Shown here one piece after another: positions 5,219-10,756 of a DNA stretch of 10,756 nucleotides (positions are counted from its first letter, which is position 1; each line of letters opens with the position of its first letter). The notes under the pieces were generated by a model. The model was given only the letters and a program-made list of their open reading frames with translations. It ran no database searches and had not been told where the DNA came from. The translations under genes were made by a program, and so were the position numbers. Origin of the DNA: Kiritimatiellales bacterium (GTDB taxonomy: Bacteria; Verrucomicrobiota; Kiritimatiellia; Kiritimatiellales; Tichowtungiaceae); contig JAQUXG010000037.1 in assembly GCA_028692515.1 (NCBI GenBank), positions 1 through 10,756 of the forward strand. Reading direction: 5' to 3'.

Positions 5219-7711
5219 CTAAAATGCGGACGGGTGTTCACGCTCTATTTTTTCAATCCGTTTTTTCGCTTCGCTTTTTGCGGGCACGCCGGCCTGAATG
5301 ATCCGTCCGTAAATATTGACCGCTTCTTTCCATTGCTGCTGCTGTTCCTGCCAGGCGGCGGCGTCAAACGCGGTGCGTGTGAACCAGGATACCGCTTCGG
5401 GCGAAAGCGGTTCGGTCTGTCCGACGGCGCTGTAAACGGCCTCCATATAATGGGCGAACGCTTTTTCTTTCAGTCCCAGTTTCGCTTCGCAGCGGGCGGT
5501 TTTATAGAGTGCCTGAAGACGCAGTGCGAACAGGGCGGCGGGGCGTTTGTAGAGCGTCTGATAGGCGTTCAGCGCCTCCTGATAGCGACCCGGCTCAGAC
5601 GTGCCGAGTGTGAACAGGCAGTCGGCGAGGCGTCCGCGCGCACGGTCGGACAGCGGATCATCCGGTGCGGTCTTGATGACTTCTTCGTAGGCGAGGATGG
5701 CGCGCGGAAACTCGCCGAGCTCCGTAAGCGTTTCGCCCTGCGCGAAACGGGTTTTCAACAGCAATGGACTGTCGGGGAAATCTTTGGCGAGGCGGCTGAA
5801 CACGGTGAAGGCTTCAAGAAACTGGTCCTGTTTAAACAGGCAGTTTCCTGCCCAGAAGAGCGCTTCATCGGTCAGATCATGTTTTGGGAAACGTGCGGCA
5901 ATATCCATAAAGGCCGCCTGCGCTTTAGCATAATCGCCGTGGTTATAATGATACTCACCGAGCCAGAAGAGCACTTCGGCCGCCCAGGGGGAGTCGGGAT
6001 ATTTTTCAATAAAGCTTAGACACAGAGTCAGGGCGTCGGCCGTGTCGCCCTGCATATAACGGCAGAAGCCGCGCATATAAAGGGCCTGCGGAGCTTCGGG
6101 CGCATCCGGCCAGTTTGTGCTGACGGTGCGGAAACGTTCGAGAGCGGCCTCCCAGCGGCGGGTGTCGTAGAGAATCAGCCCCTGTTGTTGCGTTGCGGTT
6201 GCCTGTACCGCGGTGTTGGTGTATTGCACGGCGATGTGTTGATACTGCTCCAGCGCCGGATCCCATTTCTTTTCACTCTTCAGCAGTGCGGCCTGTTGCA
6301 GTGCGGCCTGCGGTGCAAACTCGCTCTGCGGAAATTCTTCCTCGATCGCGGTAAAATCGGCGCGGGCCGCATCCGGCTGTCCGGCGAGCAGTGCGGCGAC
6401 GCCGCTTTGATACAGCGCGCGGGCCGCGAGAGGGTTTTTTGGATTGGTCACTGCGATCTGGTGGTAGTTTTCGCGGGCTTTTTCGTACTGCCCGGCGGCA
6501 AGACGGGCGTCGCCCGCTTTGATAAAGGCGGTCACGCAATTGTCCGGTTGCGTACATTTTGCTCCGGCGTTTTCGAAAGCCACCGCCGCTTCTTCATAGC
6601 GCTTCTGTTCCCACAGACACCAGCCCATACCGGCGTGCGCGCGGGCCTGCACGGCGGGATCCGCAGTGATATCCAGTGTGCTCTGAAACGCCGTTTCGGC
6701 GGCGGCAATCTGCTTTGTATTCAACAGGGCTTCCGCTTTTTGAACCAGCATTTCAGCGGCGATGGCGGTGTTCGGGGATTCTTTCACGGCTTCATCAAAG
6801 AGCAGGAGTGCCTCTTTGATTTTATTTTCTTTCACCAGTAAATTGGCGCGGGACGCTTTCTGCCGGACGCGCAGTGCGGCCTCGCCGGTCAGTTTTTCAG
6901 CCAACGTCAGCGCGTTGAGCGCCGCAGTTGGGTTTCCGGCGCGCTGGCTGATTGAGGACAGTTCCACCCAGGCGGCGGAGCGCAGCCGCGGATGGGCGCT
7001 TTCGTCTGAGCCGAGTGCGGTGAGCAGGTTGGAGGCTTCGTCCAGATTATCTTTTTTGCCATTGGCGATCAATAGACGCGCCAGTTCCAGACGGGTGGCG
7101 GCGGCCAGCGGATGATTCGGGAAGCGTGTCAGCAATTCATGCAGCGCCTTGGATGAATCGTCTGTTTTTTCGTTTGCCTGATAGATTGCGAAGAGATCGA
7201 GCAGGTTTTGAGCGGCGTTTTCGTCGTCGGGAAATTTTTTACGGAATGCCTCATAGGTTTTCCGGGCGGAGACCGGATCGTTTAAAATCTGCTCGGTCCG
7301 TCCCCGCAGGCGCATCGCGGCCGGTTCATAGGCGCTGCCGGTCAGCAGGGTGCCTGATTTTTCCAAGGATTGGAAAACTGCCGGGTAATTTTCCGACTCG
7401 AACAGCGCACGGGCGCGCCAGTAGGCGAACGCATCCTGCTGCGGAAGAGAAGAGGATTCATCGGCCAGAATCACGGCATCCTTAAATTTTCGTTCGCCGA
7501 TCAGCGCGCGCACCAGCAGAATCGTTAGTTTGGCCTCATCATCCGGCGGGCGGACGATACTGAGCGACTCCCATATCTGCTGTTCGGCGAGTGGATAGAG
7601 TTCGTCCTCCAGCGCCGCCTCAATCTGACGGGTCGCAAGCGGCTCCTGCGCAAACAGCGCAGGCGCAAGCAGAAGCAGAAAGAGATATGTCGTTGGAAGC
7701 CTGAAATTCAT
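5219..7711 (-). CDS. Secreted multi-TPR protein of the ExbB/ExbD/TonB operon
   Basis: The protein is 830 aa when started at the ATG at 7711, which begins a typical signal peptide (MNFRLPTTYLFLLLLAPALFA, cleavage likely before QEP at residue 22); the frame is open further upstream, but the added 26 residues would bury this signal. The rest is a solenoid of tetratricopeptide repeats. The clearest lie in about residues 360-750, such as ARAHAGMGWCLWEQKRYEEA, LYMRGFCRYMQGDTADALTL, VLFWLGEYHYNHGDYAKAQA and ALFWAGNCLFKQDQFLEA. Several resemble the YbgF/CpoB and BamD type, with phrases such as FPDSPLLLKTRFAQGE. Such proteins act in the periplasm as scaffolds. Its place as first gene, 20 bases ahead of exbB, suggests a partner of the energised complex. 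Codons 113-117 (FQSLE) coincide with a copy of the dispersed 15-bp palindrome. No clear promoter was seen upstream. Confidence 0.88.
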   Translation of the reverse strand: MNFRLPTTYLFLLLLAPALFAQEPLATRQIEAALEDELYPLAEQQIWESLSIVRPPDDEAKLTILLVRALIGERKFKDAVILADESSSLPQQDAFAYWRARALFESENYPAVFQSLEKSGTLLTGSAYEPAAMRLRGRTEQILNDPVSARKTYEAFRKKFPDDENAAQNLLDLFAIYQANEKTDDSSKALHELLTRFPNHPLAAATRLELARLLIANGKKDNLDEASNLLTALGSDESAHPRLRSAAWVELSSISQRAGNPTAALNALTLAEKLTGEAALRVRQKASRANLLVKENKIKEALLLFDEAVKESPNTAIAAEMLVQKAEALLNTKQIAAAETAFQSTLDITADPAVQARAHAGMGWCLWEQKRYEEAAVAFENAGAKCTQPDNCVTAFIKAGDARLAAGQYEKARENYHQIAVTNPKNPLAARALYQSGVAALLAGQPDAARADFTAIEEEFPQSEFAPQAALQQAALLKSEKKWDPALEQYQHIAVQYTNTAVQATATQQQGLILYDTRRWEAALERFRTVSTNWPDAPEAPQALYMRGFCRYMQGDTADALTLCLSFIEKYPDSPWAAEVLFWLGEYHYNHGDYAKAQAAFMDIAARFPKHDLTDEALFWAGNCLFKQDQFLEAFTVFSRLAKDFPDSPLLLKTRFAQGETLTELGEFPRAILAYEEVIKTAPDDPLSDRARGRLADCLFTLGTSEPGRYQEALNAYQTLYKRPAALFALRLQALYKTARCEAKLGLKEKAFAHYMEAVYSAVGQTEPLSPEAVSWFTRTAFDAAAWQEQQQQWKEAVNIYGRIIQAGVPAKSEAKKRIEKIEREHPSAF
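7361..7375 (+). repeat. Dispersed 15-bp palindrome, copy 1 (inside the TPR gene)
   Basis: TTCCAAGGATTGGAA, extended by two flanking T and A on each side, reads Phe-Gln-Ser-Leu-Glu on the coding strand. It matches the copies at 7836, 7867 and 10174 at 13 or 14 of 15 positions. Confidence 0.75.
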
Positions 7712-7815
7712 TGCCGCGCAGTATCCTGTTTCCCACGCGCTTCTTCCAGCCTTTTTACAAAGCTCCTGCGGGGCGGGATTTTTCTGCATCCTTTGCTTGC
7801 GAGAGCCGACCGTCC

Positions 7816-7860
7816 CGAAAAAGGAACGCCGGATTTTCCAAGGTTTGGAAACATCCGGCG
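7816..7860 (-). terminator. Rho-independent terminator of trx, containing palindrome copy 3
   Basis: Read on the minus strand, CGCCGGAT..TTTCCAA-acc-TTGGAAAATCCGGCG (7860-7827) forms a long stem followed by TTCCTTTTT. It lies about 25 bases after the thioredoxin stop. The inner half of the stem is exactly the dispersed TTCCAAGGTTTGGAA palindrome (7836-7850), and the outer CGCCGGA arms extend it. Confidence 0.8.
7836..7850 (+). repeat. Dispersed 15-bp palindrome, copy 3 (in the trx terminator)
   Basis: TTCCAAGGTTTGGAA is identical to the copy in ychF at 10174-10188. It lies 16 bases from copy 2. Confidence 0.75.
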
Positions 7861-7866
7861 CAAAAG

Positions 7867-7881
7867 TTCCGAGGCTTGGAA
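7867..7881 (+). repeat. Dispersed 15-bp palindrome, copy 2 (directly after the trx stop)
   Basis: TTCCGAGGCTTGGAA differs from the identical pair at two positions (A to G, T to C). On the minus strand it forms a short GTTCC/GGAAC hairpin followed by TTTT, four bases past the trx stop, so it may act as a first, weak terminator. Confidence 0.65.
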
Positions 7882-7884
7882 CGT

Positions 7885-8199
7885 TTATGCAGTCAAAAGG
7901 TCGACGAGCGCGGCTTCCTGCTGGACGCCGATGAAGTCGCGGACTTTTTCGCCGTCTTTAAAGAGAATCAGCGTCGGGATTGAGCGGACGCCGAACTGCG
8001 CGGCCAGCGCCGGGCTTTCATCGACATTCACTTTGGCGATCACGGCTTTGTCACCGATTTTGTCAGCCACTTTTTCGAGGATCGGAGTCTGCAGCTTGCA
8101 TGGTCCGCACCACGGGGCCCAGAAATCGACCAGAACGGTTCCGGCGGCGATGGTTGAGGCGAAATTATCAGCGGTAAGTTCTTTTAATTTTTCAGACAT
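7885..8199 (-). CDS. trxA: Thioredoxin
   Basis: This 104-aa protein is a single thioredoxin domain of standard length. The active site is WCGPC (C31, C34) in VLVDFWAPWCGPCK, with the buried D25, the cis-proline P75 (VRSIPTLILF) and the closing GVQQEAALVDLL helix. It reduces protein disulfides in the cytoplasm with electrons from thioredoxin reductase; there is no signal peptide. Start ATG 8199 is preceded by GGGAG (8209-8205). A promoter (-35 TTGCGC, -10 TATAGT, 17-bp spacing) lies at 8257-8229, and two hairpins built from the dispersed palindrome follow the stop. It is divergent from alr and probably transcribed alone. Confidence 0.96.
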   Translation of the reverse strand: MSEKLKELTADNFASTIAAGTVLVDFWAPWCGPCKLQTPILEKVADKIGDKAVIAKVNVDESPALAAQFGVRSIPTLILFKDGEKVRDFIGVQQEAALVDLLTA

Positions 8200-8222
8200 A
8201 TTTTCTCCCTTTTGTTTTGGTA

Positions 8223-8249
8223 TTGCCGACTATAGGACTTGGGTATAAT
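8223..8249 (+). promoter_or_regulatory. Putative promoter for alr (-10 TATAAT)
   Basis: A perfect TATAAT lies at 8244-8249. The best -35 candidate is TTGCCG (8223-8228), with a short 15-bp spacer. It overlaps the trx promoter on the other strand, so the two polymerases would compete. GACTTG/CAAGTC (spaced 13 bp, 8237-8260) straddles both and could be an operator. The leader to the GTG start at 8351 would be about 95 nt. Confidence 0.4.
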
Positions 8250-8257
8250 CGGCGCAA
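8229..8257 (-). promoter_or_regulatory. Sigma70-type promoter for trxA
   Basis: Read on the minus strand, TTGCGC (8257-8252) and TATAGT (8234-8229) are separated by 17 bases. The -10 box lies about 30 bases before the thioredoxin start codon. The region overlaps the putative alr -10 box on the other strand. Confidence 0.6.
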
Positions 8258-8350
8258 GTCTAAGACCGAGTGTATTTTAGATTGTTCACGAAAAAATACG
8301 TTTTGTGCGGAGAGGGAAACCGATATGTTTGCCGGAACAATGGAGAGCCT

Positions 8351-9448
8351 GTGAATCATTCGTGGATAGAAATCAGTCGAAGCCGGTTAAAACAGAACGT
8401 GCAGGCGTTATGTTCATCCATTCCCGCGCCAACCGAAGTCATGTTTGTGGTCAAGGCCAACGCCTACAGTCACGGACTGGTTCCCGTGGCGAAAACGGCA
8501 GCGGAAGAGGGCGTTAAATGGTTTGCCGTCGCATTTCTTGATGAAGCGCTTCGCCTGCGCGCCGAGCTGCCGGATGTGAATATTCTGGTGCTGGGGCTGG
8601 TGCTTCCGGAGCATGTCGGCGAGTTGCTTGCAAAGCGGATTCTTCCCGTTGTGACTTCTCTGGAACACGGACGGTCTCTTGCCGAAGTTGCGCGGGCCGC
8701 AGGCAGAACGCTGCCCGTTCATTTGAAAGTGGATACCGGCATGGGGCGTATGGGTGTGCAGTGGGATGAAGTTGCCGCGACCGTTCAGGCGCTGAATAAA
8801 GCAGGCGGACTGGAGTGGGCCGGTGTGTGCAGCCATTTTGCCCGCGTGGATCCGGATCAGCCGGATCACGCGGCGGCTCAGGCGCAGAAGTTTAATGAGG
8901 CGCTGAAGTCTCTGCCCGCAACGGCGTTTAAACATATTTCCAGCAGTCGCGCGGCGCTCTATTTTCCCGAATGGGATTTGAACGGAATCCGGCAGGGCAT
9001 TGTGCTTTACGGATACGGCGCAAATGATCCGAAGGGCCGTTTTCAAACCCGGCCGATTCTTCAGTGGAAATCGCGCGTGGTGCAGGTCAAAGCCGTTCCG
9101 GCCGATTTCGCGGTCGGTTATTACGGAACCTACCGCACGGAATATCCGACGCAGATCGCGACGCTGGCCGTCGGGTACGCGGACGGCTATAACCGCGCGC
9201 TGAGCAACCGTGGCGATGTGCTGATCGGCGGGCGGCGCTGTGCGGTGGCCGGGCGCGTCAGTATGAACTGGGTCACGGTCGATGTCGGACCGGATGCAGT
9301 TGTGAATGTCGGTGACGAAGCCGTTCTGATCGGCGAGCAGGGTGAGGAAGCCATCTGGGCCGATGAACTGGCGAAAATCTGCCGCACCATCCCGTACGAA
9401 ATTCTCACCAGCATCAACGCTTCGCTGGAGCGGCGGTATACGTTGTAG
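8351..9448 (+). CDS. alr: Alanine racemase (PLP-dependent)
   Basis: This 365-aa enzyme interconverts L- and D-alanine for peptidoglycan, in the cytoplasm. It has the PLP lysine K35 (VVKANAYSHG), R133 (VDTGMGRMGV), R214 (NGIRQGIVLYGYG) and the second catalytic base Y276 (AVGYADGYNR), in the usual order of an N-terminal barrel and C-terminal beta domain. I take GTG 8351 as the start: it has GGAG five bases upstream, gives VNHSWIEISRSRLKQN as expected for the family, and yields a normal length. The frame is open back to 8270, but those residues have no family character. Where most family members have M-D-Q near the substrate pocket (GRVSMDQ), this protein has MN (GRVSMNW, residues 305-306), an unusual variant. 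The stop is the TAG that begins a hairpin repeat shared with ychF. Confidence 0.95.
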   Translation: MNHSWIEISRSRLKQNVQALCSSIPAPTEVMFVVKANAYSHGLVPVAKTAAEEGVKWFAVAFLDEALRLRAELPDVNILVLGLVLPEHVGELLAKRILPVVTSLEHGRSLAEVARAAGRTLPVHLKVDTGMGRMGVQWDEVAATVQALNKAGGLEWAGVCSHFARVDPDQPDHAAAQAQKFNEALKSLPATAFKHISSSRAALYFPEWDLNGIRQGIVLYGYGANDPKGRFQTRPILQWKSRVVQVKAVPADFAVGYYGTYRTEYPTQIATLAVGYADGYNRALSNRGDVLIGGRRCAVAGRVSMNWVTVDVGPDAVVNVGDEAVLIGEQGEEAIWADELAKICRTIPYEILTSINASLERRYTL

Positions 9449-9501
9449 GGCGGGCTCCATGAGCCCGCCTCCGCGATCAAGGATCGCGGCTGCATGCCCT
9501 A
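9446..9501. repeat. 56-bp double-hairpin repeat spanning from the alr stop to the ychF stop
   Basis: The outer repeats TAGGGC (9446-9451) and GCCCTA (9496-9501) enclose two perfect hairpins, GGCGGGCTC-cat-GAGCCCGCC and CCGCGATC-aag-GATCGCGG, which would give a three-way junction. The two outer TAGs are the stop codons of alr (plus) and ychF (minus). There is no T-run, so it is not a classic terminator, but it may separate the convergent transcripts. The architecture resembles REP/BIME-like palindromic repeats. Confidence 0.7.
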
Positions 9502-10599
9502 AACGTTAAAGAGGAATTCAACGACGTCGCCGTCCTGCACGACGTACTCTTTGCCCTCGGTGCGCATCAGCCCCTTTTCGCGGCAGCCGCTTTCGCCGCC
9601 GTAGGTGATGTAGTCGTTATAGGAAATCACCTGAGCGCGGATAAAGCCGCGTTCAAAGTCGGAGTGAATCACGCCAGCCGCCGCCGGAGCTTTCCAGCCG
9701 CGATGGATCGTCCAGGCGTGAACTTCCTTCGGGCCGGCGGTCAGATAGCTGATCAGGCCGAGTGTGTGATAGCCGGTGCGGGCGATCTGGTCGAGCCCGC
9801 TTTCGGTCACGTTGTATTCCTTCAGAAATTCAGCCGCTTCGGCCTCGTCCATCCCGATCAGATCCTCTTCCATCTTGGCGCAGATTTTGACGGTATCAGC
9901 ACCTTTTGAATCGGCGTAGGCGCGGACGGCTTTCACCCACTCGTTGTCTTCGGCCATGCCGGACTCATCCACGTTAGCGCAATAGATGATTTTTTTATCG
10001 GTCAGCAGCGGCGACTCTTTCAGGAAGGCCTGAATGTCGTCGGTGTCGTGCTCTGAAAAGCTGACAGCGGGTTTGCCTTCGCCAAGGTGCGCCAGCAGGC
10101 GTTTTACGCCGGCCAGCTGTTCGGCGAGTTTTTTGTCATTCCGGGCCAGTTTTTCCATGCGCTGGGCGCGGGTTTCCAAGGTTTGGAAATCGGAGAGAAT
10201 CAGCTCGGTTTCGATCACATCGATATCGCGCATCGGATCGACAGATCCGTCTACATGCACCACGTTTTCATCTTCAAAGCAGCGGATTACGTGAAGAAGG
10301 GCATCGGTTTCGCGCACGTTGGCGAGGAACTTATTGCCGAGCCCTTCGCCGCGGCTCGCGCCTTTCACCAGACCGGCGATATCGACAAAATCGACCGTGG
10401 CGTAAACCACTTTTTTCGGATTGGCCATGGTCGCCAGCTTGTTCACGCGCAGATCGGGAACCGGAACAATCGCCTTGTTCGGCTCAATCGTGCAGAAGGG
10501 ATAGTTGGCGGCTTCCGCGTTTTGTGCGCGTGTCAGCGCGTTAAAAATTGTTGATTTTCCAACGTTTGGAAGACCCAGAATACCAATACTTAAACTCAT
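9499..10599 (-). CDS. ychF: Redox-regulated ATPase YchF (Obg-like ATPase, OLA1/YchF subfamily)
   Basis: This 366-aa protein is full length for the family. It has the P-loop GLPNVGKST (9-17), the G3 region DFVDIAGLVKGASRGEGLGN (70-89, DIAG at 73-76), ENVVHVDG with H115 at the position of the catalytic His, and NVDE (209-212). The last replaces the NKxD guanine signature, in keeping with ATP preference. The C-terminal TGS-like domain (about 280-366) contains AWTIHRGWKAPAAAGVIHSDFERGFIRAQV and ends FLFNV. YchF binds ribosomes and has been linked to stress and redox responses. ATG 10599 has GGAG 7 bases upstream. Residues 138-142 (FQTLE) coincide with a perfect copy of the dispersed palindrome, in a coiled-coil region that varies between relatives. 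It is convergent with alr. Confidence 0.97.
   Translation of the reverse strand: MSLSIGILGLPNVGKSTIFNALTRAQNAEAANYPFCTIEPNKAIVPVPDLRVNKLATMANPKKVVYATVDFVDIAGLVKGASRGEGLGNKFLANVRETDALLHVIRCFEDENVVHVDGSVDPMRDIDVIETELILSDFQTLETRAQRMEKLARNDKKLAEQLAGVKRLLAHLGEGKPAVSFSEHDTDDIQAFLKESPLLTDKKIIYCANVDESGMAEDNEWVKAVRAYADSKGADTVKICAKMEEDLIGMDEAEAAEFLKEYNVTESGLDQIARTGYHTLGLISYLTAGPKEVHAWTIHRGWKAPAAAGVIHSDFERGFIRAQVISYNDYITYGGESGCREKGLMRTEGKEYVVQDGDVVEFLFNV
10174..10188 (+). repeat. Dispersed 15-bp palindrome, copy 4 (inside ychF)
   Basis: TTCCAAGGTTTGGAA, with one further T/A pair on each side, is identical to copy 3. On the coding strand it reads Phe-Gln-Thr-Leu-Glu, the same phase as copy 1 in the TPR gene. 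Compared with the E. coli YchF sequence as I recall it, this is a substitution, not an insertion. Confidence 0.75.
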
Positions 10600-10673
10600 A
10601 GCTTTACTCCGTAAAAGCCGTGGAAGTTAGCCGCAAAAGCGCGCAAAGACCACAAAAAAGAGGTGCGGTTTTT

Positions 10674-10756
10674 TTACCAGGTCAGCGTGAGCGACACGCC
10701 GGCGTAGCGTTCGGGTTGGCGCTGGCCGGGGAAGGTCTGGAAGTTGTCGTCCCATG
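10674..10756 (-). CDS. C-terminal end of a probable outer-membrane beta-barrel protein (partial)
   Basis: Only the last 27 codons are in the window, ending ERYAGVSLTLTW and a TAA stop. The pattern of alternating hydrophobic residues ending in an aromatic residue (Trp) is the usual last strand and assembly signal of outer-membrane barrels such as TonB-dependent receptors. The piece is too short to name the family. Its stop lies 74 bases before the ychF start on the same strand; that gap contains A- and T-rich runs (a seven-T run at 10669-10675 on the plus strand) but no clear terminator. Confidence 0.55.
   Translation of the reverse strand, partial: WDDNFQTFPGQRQPERYAGVSLTLTW

Noticed and set aside
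5201..6019. A 272-codon plus-strand frame opposite the TPR gene
   Set aside because: The minus-strand TPR product has a signal peptide, repeats and operon context; the plus-strand product has none of these.
7712..7789. An N-terminal extension of the TPR protein to the ATG at 7789
   Set aside because: The extra 26 residues would mask a typical signal peptide starting at 7711 and have no membrane or domain character.
8270..8350. An N-terminal extension of alanine racemase
   Set aside because: The first 27 residues do not look like the family, while GTG 8351 has a well-placed GGAG and gives the standard N-terminus and length.
8414..9460. A long 348-codon open frame on the minus strand opposite alr
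   Set aside because: It is a shadow of the well-supported alanine racemase gene in GC-rich DNA; the translation is rich in Arg, His and Phe without recognisable motifs.
10557..10571. A fifth palindrome-like sequence, TTCCAACGTTTGGAA, at the start of ychF
   Set aside because: It encodes the invariant P-loop Leu-Pro-Asn-Val-Gly-Lys, so the resemblance is explained by protein conservation and codon choice; it also lacks the central GG of the repeat family.
10600..10673. A terminator between the beta-barrel gene and ychF
   Set aside because: There are A and T runs and short CGC/GCG pairings, but no stem strong enough next to a T-run on either strand.

Overview
The window looks like a chromosomal segment of a Gram-negative bacterium, most plausibly from the PVC superphylum (Verrucomicrobiota/Kiritimatiellota-like). 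This is an inference from three things: a TPR/ExbB/ExbD/TonB-type operon, GC-rich core genes, and a 15-bp palindrome (TTCCAAGGTTTGGAA type) scattered through and between genes. No rRNA or marker tree is available to confirm it. No tRNA, rRNA or CRISPR array was seen.

The left third (1-3195) is accessory DNA. Positions 1-625 are the interior of an RHS/YD-repeat protein on the minus strand, whose 5' part is cut off by a complete IS3-family (IS407-group-like) element at 626-1870. The IS has orfA, orfB, an A AAA AAC slippery heptamer and imperfect terminal inverted repeats, but no target duplication. To its right the sequence changes to AT-richer DNA with two small membrane-protein genes (a DUF805 protein at 1956-2348 and an unknown 73-aa protein at 2401-2622). 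Three imperfect hairpins resembling integron attC sites surround these genes, so the stretch may be a piece of a gene-cassette array without a visible integrase. From 2715 to 3195 there is no convincing gene, but there is a terminator-like hairpin, a GC-rich block dense in small hairpins, and a ~150-bp element bounded by near-perfect 25-bp inverted repeats.

The middle (3196-7711, minus strand) is a tightly packed five-gene operon, in transcription order: a secreted 830-aa TPR protein, ExbB/TolQ, ExbD/TolR, a TonB-like protein and a 77-aa membrane zinc-ribbon protein. Genes 2 to 5 overlap at their ends. Together they look like a proton-motive-force-driven energy transducer of the TonB/Tol type with a periplasmic TPR partner.

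The right third holds housekeeping genes: thioredoxin (minus) and alanine racemase (plus), divergent from a shared 150-bp promoter region. The obg-related ATPase gene ychF (minus) follows, convergent with alr across a 56-bp double-hairpin repeat that supplies the TAG stop codons of both genes. At the right edge is the 3' end of a gene on the minus strand whose product ends like an outer-membrane beta-barrel.

The observations most worth checking are the attC-like cassette remnant, the dispersed 15-bp palindrome that also sits inside two reading frames in the same phase, the stop-to-stop repeat, and the 150-bp inverted-repeat element.
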